The position numbers were made by a program, and so were the translations under genes. A stretch of DNA of 64,000 bases from positions 2,666,001-2,730,000 of the forward strand of contig OU612073.1 in assembly GCA_914767715.1 (NCBI GenBank), read 5' to 3'. Position 1 is the first letter of the stretch. Each line of letters opens with the position of its first letter. Under the pieces are notes generated by a model that worked only from the letters and a program-made list of their open reading frames with translations, did not search any database and had not been told where the DNA came from. This DNA is from Membranipora membranacea (lineage: Eukaryota > Bryozoa > Gymnolaemata > Cheilostomatida > Membraniporidae). Shown here in pieces: positions 1-12,700 of this stretch.

Positions 1-235
1 AGCGCCGGACTTCAACACGCAAGTGTTGAAGGTCGTGGGTTCGAATCCCACTGCAGTCCATCTTCTACTGGGGATTGGTTGGTCCCCCAGGTGTGCTCCG
101 ACCTGCCTGCAAACTGAGAGCAATTTGGCGCAGATATTGCGGCCTCGCCAATAAGGCAATAATATTTTGCCGCCCATGCCTCGGGATGGGCGAGTAATAA
201 GACATCGGGTTTTAATCAACCTTTAATCAACCTTA
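1..235 (+). repeat. tRNA-derived SINE, 5' end cut by window edge
   Basis: Positions 1-60 look like the 3' half of a tRNA. A perfect T-arm (stem GTGGG/CCCAC around TTCGAAT, 35-51) supplies a pol III B box. Instead of a normal anticodon arm there is a 9-bp hairpin with loop GCAA (10-31). No CCA-ending functional tRNA can be confirmed because the 5' half lies outside. The following roughly 170 bases (61-235) hold no ORF and read like a SINE body, ending in a short duplication of TTTAATCAACC near 211-234. A real Ser/Leu-type tRNA with a long variable arm is the alternative, but the body makes a SINE more likely. Confidence 0.5.
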
Positions 236-1117
236 GTGTACAAATTTGATGTAAAAAGGTCATAAAACAGTTTCATTATGCTTTTTAGTTTTGCACAAAG
301 AGAGTCTAAGACAGCTGCTAATTGAAGCTATAATCAACATGTGATAGAGTTGATATTCAGCTATTTGTTTCAAATATACATTGGCAGTTTACATTTTTTT
401 TGGGTAAGTCTCAGGATTAAAAGACCCTCTGTAAGGAGAAAACATCTGACACTGTGACAAAAGCTCTGATAAGCTATTGAAAAACAGTACAGTATTATGC
501 TTGTCAATTTATTACAGCTGTTCACCAACTTTGCACGACGCAAACCACCCCACTCACTTTTTAGATTGAACTAGGCCCTCTTTGAGGAGAGCTATGGTCA
601 GCAAGGCCGGACAATGCAGGTTCTTTGGACTTTTCTTTGGATCTGGTCGATCGGGCCTGGATACATTCTTATGTTGACAATGATATTCCTTCTACAAAAA
701 GATGAACAGGTTTTTGAGATTGGTAGGTCACGCTGGATGGGCTAGTAATTTGTGGTGTCTAAAATTAACCTAATCCTTCAATGGTGCGCAGAATAAGTGA
801 GATTAACCAATGCTGCCTGATACCGATTCTATTAATGTAGTAGAGGATGCATCTATTAATTTCACAAGTCAACAAGGAGAATTTAGTTCAGCAGGTAAAG
901 GAGATTTAGTATCTTAGCTGGATAAAATATGTCTGAAATACTCTATTTGATGTCGCAGCTCGTTGACATGGTCAGTCTCCAGCCAGTGGAGTGCAACTCA
1001 ATGCAGGCAATGAATACATCAGACCGGAGTGTGGGTTGTTGATCACTTATTGCATATAATGAATCTCTGCACAGACACACCATTCATAATAACTAGCATG
1101 TGGTGTAACAAGATTAC
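236..1117. other. No gene recognised; probably intron of the leftmost gene
   Basis: No exon could be supported here on either strand. The minus-strand gene at 1118-1982 must continue leftwards, because its exon ends at a splice donor, so this stretch is probably intronic and any later exons are short or outside the window. Confidence 0.4.
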
Positions 1118-1982
1118 CTTGAACGAGTGGCGATTGTCTCCTTTAGGGTAAGTTTTAGACACTCTCCATGTGGTAGTCGACTGGGCCGAGTAGTCTGAAA
1201 ACCATTTCATCAGCTCGTCAATACTGTGAACTTTAATATGCATCTTCAGTGAGTTATCCCCACAACGCAGCTTTCGTTTACTCTTATAGTAGTCATAACC
1301 AATCGGCAGCTCTTTCTGTATTAAGAAAAGCAGCAGCTTAGAAACTTAAACTGACATGAATTATTATTTTCAAGCTTTACACTGACATCAAAGAACAAAT
1401 GGAGATTGTGAACGGAGAATCAAGTAGGCCTATGTACGTTTACCATTGACAGACTTATTTGTCACCATGCACAGTTGATAGATATATCATTCATCAAATA
1501 CCAACTACTGGTGTTCTTGTTTTTATTAGTCAGATTATGAGATAATAATAACAATTCTAAGGAAGGACTGACGTTGAAGATACTTAAAAGTTATCATTCA
1601 TACTTACTGCAAAAGCTGAATGTAGGAAATTATTCTCGAATCCCACAAACACAGTAGGCTTGACTCCTGTGAGTTGAGCTTGAGGAAATATGATCTGGCT
1701 GACGGGTGCCTCATTAGGCTTCTTCTTAAATAGTGTCTGTGTATTCTGATCGGTTGTGAGAAACTTCTGATCCAAACCGATAACTAGAAGAGGTCTTGGG
1801 AAGACTGCTTGTGGCTTTGGTGCGATCGCTATCGTCTTCTCTATCTTCTTCTTTATTATCTGGATACCACCACTTACATCATCAGCAGTAATTACATTCA
1901 CACTCTCGGCCATCTTGTGATCATAACCGTCAACCGAGACAAACTGCAAGTAGAAGGAAATTGATACATGACATCTCTCCAT
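1118..1982 (-). CDS. Unknown protein, partial (two exons)
   Basis: Two minus-strand exons fit together in phase 0: 1608-1943 (112 codons; acceptor TTGCAG, donor GTAAGT) and 1118-1315 (66 codons; acceptor CTGTAG-like TACAG context, donor GTAATC). The first can also be read from an ATG at 1982 without the acceptor at 1944, so the start is undecided. The protein has a Lys-rich stretch (IIKKKIEK) followed by a hydrophilic segment. Its second exon carries DELMKWFSDYSAQSTTTWRV, which loosely resembles a module seen next to transposase-like proteins in invertebrates; that is a weak recollection, not a match I can support. The gene continues to the left of 1118. It is divergent from MSH4. Function unknown. 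Confidence 0.5.
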
Positions 1983-3192
1983 CTAATCACTGCTAAATAA
2001 GAACTGCCAATTCAAAATGCTTTGTTGCTTGGCAGGCATGGTTTCTGGGTTTATGTTTAACGGAAAAATAAACCCAAACACCTTTGTCTTAGTTGACCTG
2101 CTTGGAGGCACTTTTATCAGTTCATTGCTTTTATCGCCATGGTTTGAATACCAAAGTACATAGGCCTACCTGCGAACAAGATTTGTCAATACAGGCATTG
2201 GAACATGGCTGGCACAGAAAAGTATTGCTTGATATTAGAGCAGCTTTCATGCCAAACAGAACAGAACAGACAGTAACTCGTCTCAATAGAATCACCTTTC
2301 TTCTGTTAGCTCTCAACACTCACTATTCAATAGGCACTACAGTAAAACTATGATTGCACATTGCAGTTGATTTGTTGAGAAAACCTATCTATGAGTCTCA
2401 TTCATCTTCATCTTGGGCCTGTCAACAATTGGAAATTAGAAAATCCTGAGGTTTTAGGGTAGGATATCTTGTCAATTCTATAGTAGAGCCACCACTAATA
2501 ATTTTCTTGATTCACTATCAAATGCAAATGTTGATTCAATGAGTTGCACTATGGAATATTATACCATGCACAGCTGTAGATTAGCTAAATTAGTGTATCA
2601 TAATAGTCAAGCAGCTCATTCAGTCAGTCACTCACTCACCCCACACACACACACACTGCTGTCAGTTAGTGGGGTCATTATCGTGTCAAGTTACCTGTGG
2701 GCATTTGAGTGTCCAATTTACCTTACGACTGGCATATTTACCAAATAGCAATACGTTGCTTAATCATGAAAATTCAGACAGCAAGTCATGTTTTGAGTTA
2801 CAAAACACTAACTTGAACAGCTAAAAACACAGATTTTCATAAAACAGTCAAAATTTGTCAGTTGACAAAAGAAGAAATTGGACTAGCTAAAGTTCTTAGG
2901 TATGGGAAATGATTGGCTAACATTTGAGAGAGCCTGAACTGATTGGATTAACTAATTCTCCTCAGTTCTTTGCTGTCATCTGCTTTTTCCTAGTCAATCT
3001 CCCATTTTTTCACCTGTTTTAGTCACTGGACTTTTTCATACAAATACCAACAGATGTAACAGAGGTAAGAAGGAAAGCTTTGTTTGGCAGTTAGAATAGC
3101 CAGTCCGCCACTGCTGATTTATGATAATAATATTAATAATCATCATCTGCTAGCCAACACAACGGCTAGGCATCTGCTGCTGTATCATCAAT

Positions 3193-3231
3193 CAATGAAC
3201 TCCCTCTTCCTTGGTTCATTGGTTCATTGGT
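3193..3231. repeat. CAATGAACT/GTTCATTG hairpin repeat, copy 1
   Basis: CAATGAACTCCCTCTTCCT is followed by two tandem copies of GGTTCATTG, so the ends can pair. The same 19-base string recurs (reverse strand) in the hairpin at 19667-19700, showing that it is a dispersed element and not chance. Confidence 0.55.
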
Positions 3232-3545
3232 ATCATCATATACTACAGACAGAATGTATGTGTGCTGTGTACCATGTATACCATGATCATAGGCGTTAGA
3301 CAACATTGGCACAGATAGACATTGTTGGACATGAAATTTTGAAAAATATACCATTGAATCCATTGCGTGATTGCATAATTATTAAGGAGATAACTAGATT
3401 GCAATTGCATAGCCTATATATGGATGAATGGTTGATACGTCAAAGAACAATAAATTATTGTCTCCTTTAGGATAATATGAACAACAAACTACTCATTTTT
3501 CAATTCAAACTGTGTTTCTAACTTATCAGTTAGAATATAGTCTCA

Positions 3546-3602
3546 CCAATGAACTAAACCCCCATGAACTAAATGAACTAAATGGGTTAGTTCATTGGTC
3601 TC
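3546..3602. repeat. CCAATGAACT hairpin repeat, copy 2
   Basis: The left arm CACCAATGAACTAA pairs with the right arm TTAGTTCATTGGT across a spacer that itself repeats ATGAACTAA. It uses the same stem sequence as the copies near 3193 and 19667 but has a different loop. Confidence 0.55.
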
Positions 3603-3762
3603 ACCCATAGATCATTTTATGTTACATATAATATATGTTTTGTATATGCGCTGATCACACATGCTGCGTAATGATGGAGTAGGCCTATCGGCAATTATGA
3701 TATTATGCTTTACAGAAGAGTTATTCTGAATAAGAATTGCCGATGTAACGCTGATCTTAATC

Positions 3763-6700
3763 ATGGAGAGGAGTTTCGTTGGTCGATCGATGTCTACATC
3801 ATCTGTGCGTGGGTTGGCTGGTGTTGGTACCACTCGTACTAGTTCAGTGATGAATAGCACCCTGAGAACCCAAGATGTGACAGGCAGGGCAAACTCCTTA
3901 TTCAATATGAGTATTTGCAGCAATGCTACTACTGTGGACACCACTAGATCAACTACTGTCATGTGTAAGTATAAAAATGCTATGATTTGTTTCACTTCCA
4001 TCAGTAATCTGTCTTGACAAGTCTAGACGCATCATAACAACATAAATGCAAAGTCGGGCAGACTAGTATGCAATCATTCATTCATGATATATTTACTCAT
4101 CGGTAGCTTTATCTTTGATTCAAATGATGAGAACATTCGCAATACCTTTATAGATCCTTCTTCGGTAAAACTTTCCCCTAATACAATTCGACTTGTGATG
4201 ACAACTAAATAAGAAGTTGACCGGGGATAACTGAAAATAATCACATCGCTTGACTTTCATCTTTTTGTAAATTGCTTTAGTTTGTTTATAACTGTTAGGT
4301 TTGGTGAAAGGTAGAGGCAAGGCAATCACAGAGACTGGAATAGCTAGTATGGATCTGAGGCGGAATATTCTGAGGATGTCTCAGTTTTGTGATGACCAGT
4401 TATATAATCAGCTGATGACAAAAGTTCACATGCTAGACCCTGTGGAGGTTTGTAAAACTCTGCTAAATCTTTTCAGTCGTAACTTATCAACTTCAAAGGC
4501 AGAGCACATTTCTTCTAACTCTCATGTTATGCTATTTATACTCTCTTATTGAGTCTTGTCTCCGATTGAGTATGCATGGCTGCCCATGATAGCAGGTGGT
4601 TTGCACTGCCACAAATTTGCACTTCAAACATATTTTTACACATTCACCCAATTTTATGAGGTGCAGAGAGGTCTTTACCCATACAATTTTATTTGGGAAG
4701 TTCTCGATAACCACTGTTTGCTTCATGAGTATTGAGTGGCATACAAAAACTGTATTTTCCAGATAGTGGTCGCAGCTACTTTGAGAGAAAGCTCTGTATT
4801 ACACGCCATGTTTGACAAGCTGAATAGAAACTTCCCAGCTGCTAAGATCCAGTGTGTACCACGCCGATATATGAATGAGAATAAAGGCAAGGATTATATC
4901 AACAAGCTGTGCAGTCCAGATTCGTCAGGGGTCGACATTGCCCTCAAATCAAAGTAAGAGTATCCAGCGTATACAGGTGTTACACCTTTCATGTTTTGAC
5001 ATAGCAAATTTGTCTTTCCTCAGCTCTTTTGGCATACCGTCACATCAGTCTATCCACTTCAACATTGAAATCAAGATCCTGTGGAAACTGGAACTAGGAT
5101 TTGAAGTATGCGCTGAGCCAAACATCCTATAATTGTCCATAAAAATTTGGTAACAATGGTATGAAACTTCATATGTAGCAAATTTTTTTAGGAATTATAG
5201 TAGCAGCCATGATGTGGTCTCCAAAATATCTACACCACTTTGTAGTTTCCTATATCTTTTGCAGGGTATATGCTTTATTAGCAGTATCAGGACTACTGAG
5301 TTATATAGAAGACTCACTCAGCATGTATTTAGCTCCTAAAACAATGAGAATGTTGTATCACAGCGGTGTACACTGCATGCTAATCGGTAAGCTTAATATC
5401 CATCATTATAGGTGAGTTACTGACTCAAGTTTCTATATGCCTGGTGACATGATACATTCTCTACAATTTCTTGTCTCGGTTCGCTCGTAAACTTGGACTT
5501 TGGAATTTTTGTGAGGCTATTATCAATATCCATGTTTCTCAAGGATCTCCAGGTTTTGAGAGACTAGGACTTGCATAATGCACAGAGTTGCATTTCCGAT
5601 ATTTACAACTGCTAAATCTTCTACATAGTATGATAAAGTAGCCTGGAAGTAATTTAGAAATACGTCTTTAATCCCGATAGAGCACGGCACAGCTGTGAAT
5701 CTGGAGCTACTTCGCCCGACAGGGGCGTGTACAGAGACCCCCTCTGCTGCTCAGTCTGTGTATAGTGTCCTCAATCATACTAATACCCTGACAGGAGCTC
5801 TAACACTAAGGTCGAACCTCCTGGAACCCCCGACAGGTGAGTCGATTTGGATTGCATGAATTTGGATAAACCGATCAAAAGTATTATCGATTTCAACACA
5901 AATGCTCATTGTCTTTTTGCTCCCTAAATGTTGTAATGCCATTTCCAGTTTTTTGGGTTACTAACCACTAGTCCCAGAATCGGATGTGGTTGAAGTATGT
6001 CAACTTCAAATTACTATTGGAATAGATGAATCCACGACCTTGACCTGGGCCGCAAAACCTGAATTGAGTGAGCGATGCCTTATTTAACAGGTTGCCAAAT
6101 ACTCTGCCTAACTACTGAATACTAATAACTCTGCCTGATAGATGATCCTGACCACAATCTTACCACTTGTTTGCAGACACAGGGCTGATAGAGGCTCGGT
6201 ATGACGCTGTGGAGGAATTACTAGATGATATAGAAATGTTTACATCACTGCAGAGTGCTCTGGTCAAATTTCCAGATATTGAGAAAGTTATCACTCTGAG
6301 CATTCAAATACCCAAGTCAGTATCTCAGTATCCATCAAGTTTCACACTAATCTATAATAATATTGTATGGAATGTGATTATATCTGTATTGTACAAGATC
6401 CCTGATCATACATGGCTCTAAGGGTAGTGAAATATCTTGTTTGTGAATTTTAGATGTAACCATTGTACACTTTGTTATGTACTACAAATTATTACCTGAC
6501 CATCACTATGGTCCCATGCTTCGAATGAGTTGTCCGTGTCCACTCCCTAATCGAATGAAGAATGCTTACAATTTCAATGATGATAGAAACTTCAAAAATG
6601 AACTGATGCGTCGATATATGGAAAACATAGTGATTGATGTATCTGATATTCCTGGATGCTCAAGAGAAAGATGACAACAGAACACAAAACGAACAATAAA

Positions 6701-9700
6701 ATGATGGTATTAGGCTTTCTTATAGCAACATTCAACTCAATGTTTTTCTTTCTCTCTTTCTCTAGAGCTGAAAGCAGAGCAACTGCAGAGTCCAAAATAA
6801 GAAACATTCTGTGTCTCAAGACAGCATTAGACTTAGTACCATGTCTGTCTGAGATACTACGGACTGCTAAGACCACCCTCCTAATTAATCTCAGAAAGGT
6901 CGGTGAATAATACCTGGTGTAGGTTACCACCTGTCTCTTCAAACAATAGCTGCCTTGTCGATGTCACATTTCTGGCCGATTAATATACTTGTTTGATCTA
7001 ATGTCTAAAATCACCTTTTATATGTGTGGCTCATCTGGCTTTTTTCCCACATTATAGAAGTTGGTTGGAAATTTGTCTGCCCGGTTTTTCTACAGGCCAA
7101 GTCTTTGATGTTATCTTTGTCTACCAATAATTACAGAATTTACGTAACGAGGGACTGGAGCGTGTTCTAACTCTGATAGTTGATAAGCTGAACGCTAACG
7201 CTACAGTAACATCAGGCCTTCTTAGTATGAGAGGTCAGATTGTCTTTGCTGTTAAGACCGGCCTTGACGGTAAACTGGACGCCATGAGGAACGTCTATAA
7301 CAGCCTCATAGATGAAATAGAAGGTAGATACAGGTCGGCTCATTCAATTTATATAAATTAAAGTATCTGTCACATTTCTATACCATGTTTTACTGTGTTA
7401 CTTTTCACCCTGCCTTTCTCAACTTAAAGCACTAAAAGTAATATTATTGATACAAAATATTTTTAAAAGTGAGAGACAAACTACACGTCCAACTTGTGTA
7501 ATGATATAAACTCTTCTAAGGCCTCATTGTATTGTATTGTATTGTATTGTATTGTATTGTATTGTATTGTATTGTATTCTTTTGTATTGATGTGTTTCCA
7601 TATGTTTCCATTTCCATTCATTTCCATTCACCCTCTTTTTGGCAAACTTGACAGTCTTGAATGTCTACATTTTTGTGTTTTTATTACCGTACACTCTTCT
7701 TTCAGAGGTGGTTCAGCGTCTATCTGAGACGTACCAGCTGACTCTCAAGCTGGCCTTCACCAATCAGAGAGGATTTCATGTAACATATAAAATACCGAAG
7801 AATTCTGAGATACCTGATCTACCTCAAGAGTTCATCAAAGTAAACAAGAGCAGGGGAATGATAAGCATGACCACGGATAAACTGGTGAGCTGCATCTTAA
7901 TCTCTTTATCGCAGACTTAAATTTAGCAAACTGTCTAAATAATCAAAGGTTTAAAATGTTGGATTTTTAAAAATTTCTTTATAAAAGCTGTCATTTAAAG
8001 TTGCGCCAATCGACTACCTAAGACTAGACTTCAGTTGAAAGATATTGTCATCATACTTTTTTAACAAAGTTTGAGGGTACGCCGCTCCAAGTGAGATTTT
8101 GTAGCTTTTGATGTGTTTTATAATTGAGTTGCACAAAATCTAACTTTGAGCCTTCAAGCCACCGACATACTAGTGTCATTACGGACACTCCTAGACTGAG
8201 ATCCATATGCTCATTATGGGCTTATCTTGTATTCTGTACAGATTATCCTGAATGGTAAGAGGTTGTTATTCATTGCACATATTATATTTATTGCCCCATA
8301 TTCTATCAGTTTTCAATTTTTCTCTCCCTCTCGAAGTACAACTGCTTGACTCAGTTAAACGTTAAACTGCTCCTTGTAAGTTATCAATATATCATTATGG
8401 TGTAGATTTATTGCTATGAAGTGTTGTCATATCTTTCTAGCGAGAATTACTGAATGCCTGGAATGCATCTATAATCTATCCAACAGGTGAGAACGCTTCA
8501 TAAAGATTAAACTACTAAAAAGACTATGTTGCTTCATCAAACTTGTGCCTTGATAGTATTATTTCACCACACATCAAGTCCCTTCCCAGAGCCTCTATGT
8601 AATACCATAGCCATGGAAGTTATTATTGACCATGGGTATACATATGATTTAGATGCCACATCAGGAGAAATTTGTCCCAAACTCCCTGGTCACGCCAACT
8701 GCTTGGGTAAACCCTGCAGGAGTTGGGAGTTATCCCCTTTCAAAGTATGGCTAGACAACTCAGATTCTCAGCTCTAATAATTCAGGTAGACGCACCTGGG
8801 AGTTTAGGACTGGTCGCTCTGTGGAGTGATAATTTTGCTCAACAATTTTGCTCAACAAATAGGCTTATCTCAGCGACCCCACTTTTGTCTCTTTTTGTGG
8901 AGCCGCTGATTGATTCTTTTCCACCCTTTTTTAGCATTATTTTCTTTCTTAACGGAATGTTTTGCATATTATTTCAGAGAAAAAGCCAAAAATTAACGCC
9001 ATGAATTTGATTCTGAAAACAGGGTGTATCTTGAATTTCTTCTTCACAGGATTGTGAGCGGCCTTCTTACTGAGGTGCATAAGGAGATTCCATGTCTGAA
9101 CTCTTTAGTGACCTCCATTGGTAATCTGGATATGATCACGTCGTTTGCACTGATCTCCAGGCATCCCGACTATGGTACGTTCAGTTACTGCTGTAAAAGT
9201 TATAGGTGTCAAGCCAGTGTAAAAGCATTTTTATCAATAAGCGCCCTTCTCTCTTGGGCAGAAGACAACCCTTACTAGAATTTGCTGCAAGGTTTTGAAA
9301 TTATGTATGCTCATGATTGTGATCGTCAGTTTTTTGGCTGATTAAGCCAAGTTAATCTTGTATAAATCCCAACCAAATCAACTGAATGATGTGAAAATTG
9401 AATCTGAGATCAATGGCATGACCTATGGATCAGATATGATTTGTATTAAAAAATGTTTTCAGTGAGACCAGAGATTGGAGAGCTATTGGCGCTGAAATCA
9501 GCTAGACATCCTGTGGCAGAAGGAACGAGACGCAGCGCTATAGTCCCCAATGATGTGGTTAGTTCTCAGGCCACAGTAATGTATTGATACATTACACAAT
9601 ACATAATCTGTTATCACGATAATAACTAAAATTTACTCGACTGCTTTAATTTGTATACCCCTACCTTAGCTACTTAACATTGATGCTAGCTAACATGTAT

Positions 9701-12700
9701 GTATCCCAAAGCTCGCTGAACTTAACTCTAGCCATTATTTACACCTTAATTTGAGTCGCCCAGATAGAAAGTCCTGTCTGCCAAACTTCAATGTGGAAAT
9801 AGCACCTTGAACACATAATCTGTAACAATCTGTCATTTATTGCAGTACCTCTCTCCTGAGACAAACTTCATCATCATTACTGGAGCTAACAATGTGAGTT
9901 ACTAGCCTGACCCCCCCCCCCCCCCCCCCCCCCCAGTAATGTAATGGTATACATTACAATACAGCTTGTATGCATTTAGTAGACTGTTTTTTAGTGATAA
10001 TAAATTTATCACCATTTACATCAAAAGGCATAACATATAATTAGCATTTTAACCCTAAGGTACATTTTTATTTTTGGATGGCTCATATGTTTGAGTAAAT
10101 CTTGTCATATCACGTCATAGCTGTCGTATCACAGACTTATTGCTTATCTTATATGGATCTACAGAGTGGTAAATCGTTCTATCTGAGGACGATAGCCGTA
10201 GTGCAGGTGATAGCACAGATAGGATGTTTTGTACCGGCCAGCTTCGCTATGATCAGGATCTGTGATCAGCTCTTCTCTAGGATAGGCAGTGATAACAGCG
10301 CTACTGATAATCTAGAGAGCTCATTCACTGTGGAGGTGAGTTTGTTATTCTCTGTGGAGGTGAGTTTGTTATTCACTGTGGAGGTGAGTCTGTTATTTAC
10401 TGTGAAGGTGAGTCTGTTATTCTATGCGGAGCTGAGTGTCAAATCTTGTGGTAGGGTCGACGATTACTTTATGACCGCTGCCTGATTTTAATGTTTCGGC
10501 GATTTGTCTGTTTTGCCGAAATACTGTTTCTTCCTTTGATGTTGATGTTAGCCTCGATCTTCTAAACAATTGGATAGGATATGGATACAGATACCCTGAC
10601 ATACCTCGTGGATTATGGTAATATTTTGCTGATTGTATTACCATCCAGAATGAGAGTTTTAAAATGTTTTTTTCTTTATTGAATATAATGTATCACATGT
10701 GTCACATGTGTCACATGTGTCACATCTGACTCTTTAGTTTATAATCTGTAAATCTTTGATAGATGAAGGAGATAGCTTTTGTGCTAAAACACAAAACACC
10801 TACAGCCCTCATTATATTAGATGAGTTGTGTAGAGGGACAAGCTCTCATGAAGGTATAGATATATGCTTCTCTATATGTAAGCAACTTCTCCAAACCAGC
10901 GTAAGTAATTTTCAAATGTTAGGCTATGAAGAACTCCAATTAAAAGTACTAGAGACGTAATGATGATGATGACCAGGCGATAACCTGTGCACTCTAAATT
11001 AAGTCCTCCGAGATTGGCGCGGTTGCTGTATCATCCTGTAGCACAAGGTTCAATATTGGCAGAGGAAGGTCCAGGGGGAGGCAATTTCAACCTGTATGTA
11101 CTCAACAGGTCTTTGTGAGCAAGATGTTAGAGAATCTCTAATTCCTTGAAGTGAGTGTACTCAAAAATTTCATCCTATTCCTGAACCCTGATGTTTATTA
11201 TATATTCCAGGCGTTCAGCATGTTTGCCACTCACTTCAAGGATCTGTGCCAGCTTGAGGAACAATTCAACAATTGTAGCAAGTCAGTATATATTTGGCAA
11301 GGGCAGTTATCAGCAGCCAAACTACATTTGCATATTTTATTTTATAATATATATTTATATATTATATAATATACATATATATATATTATATAATATATTT
11401 ATATTATATATTAGAAAACATTAAACCTTATTCCTTTCTTCAGGCCAGTTGAATTTTCTGGATAGCCTTTTTGTTTAGGTATGCTCAGGTTAATTTATAA
11501 CTGGTAACTCTGCAAGTTGCATATCCTGTTGGTTAAATTTTAATTATCATGGTGTATTAATTTTAAATTGATATCAAATATCTACCGAGCTAATTGAGCA
11601 AACTCTAAAATCAGATTTATCCTCTCTTGCTGATAGAACACATAACTCCGAGCCAAGACATTCTTTTGCACTTATTTGGACTTACCTGAGGGATACTTGA
11701 ACATGTGGTAGAGCTCTAGACATCATTATTATTAATTTGTAGCAAAAAAGACTCTCATCAGGGAAGTTTTTAGTGTTTATCCTGACTCTCCAGTAGTCTA
11801 GCGGATCCCATGCATTTGATTACCCATAACACTTTGTTCATGTTGAACCAACAAGGAAAATAGATTAATGCAGACAAAATCTTTGTATTTAGAAACATCT
11901 AGCTGCTCCTTGTGTTTTGTACAGTGACTGATTTACTTTTAGCTTCTGCTTTGTGACTGAGTATAGAGATGTAGAAGGCTCGGTAGCGCAGCAGATTGTA
12001 AATGATCACAAGCTGAAGAAAGGCATCGCTAAAGGCTCTAGATATGGTATGGGATTATTGAGTGAAAATGCATTGTTTGTATTTGCTACTATCATGCATA
12101 AGATCACTCAAACAAACTAGCAAATAAAAATTATATAATGGTAGCAAACTTTTCTGCTAGCCTTAAATTGGGTGCTACAATTCACCTTCAGACAACCATC
12201 TGAAACTGGAGCAAGTTAGATCAGATCCCAATCTAGTGTCTGAGCAATTAGACTTGCCTTGTTTATGTGCTGATACAAACATTCTGCCTGGCTACATGAA
12301 AGTCTTCATGTATCTTATCATGTAGGTCTAAAGCTAGCTGCGACTATGAACTTCCCGAAGCAAGTCATTGAAGACGCATTCAGGATAGCTGATGAACTAG
12401 AGAGAACGCAGCTATCACCTAACAAGGTAACCAACCAAATGTTTGTGCATAGAAGCTTTGGTAATATGGCTTCCATTTACGCAAGGCAAAAACATGGATT
12501 TTGTTAATCTTTTTGTAGGCCTATAAGAGGGTTCCATATTGTCTGCAGGAGGAAAACAGAGAATTTCAAGCATTGATGAGTACCTCCTTGCCCAATGTTA
12601 AATACATTTTCTAGTTTAAAAAATGCTAATGCAAATAAAAATGCATAATTACAGTTTGTAGTCAACAAAATAAGATTGTTGGCCTGGAAATCTGCCACCA

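Larger units (their letters stand above)
1983..3762. other. Intergenic region between divergent unknown gene and MSH4
   Basis: About 1.8 kb without a supported exon. It holds a short CA repeat near 2642-2657 and two hairpin-forming repeats built on CCAATGAACT (near 3193-3231 and 3546-3602, listed separately). Any MSH4 promoter should lie here, but no convincing TATA box was seen. Confidence 0.5.

Noticed and set aside
6477-6674. 65-codon ORF in MSH4 intron 6 (starts [10 protein letters not shown])
   Set aside because: It lies between exons that join in phase without it, has an internal stop after 65 codons and matches nothing in MSH4.
8526-9004. Two overlapping plus-strand ORFs of 83 and 93 codons
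   Set aside because: They fall in the MSH4 intron between 8486 and 9050 and show no splice context or protein motif.
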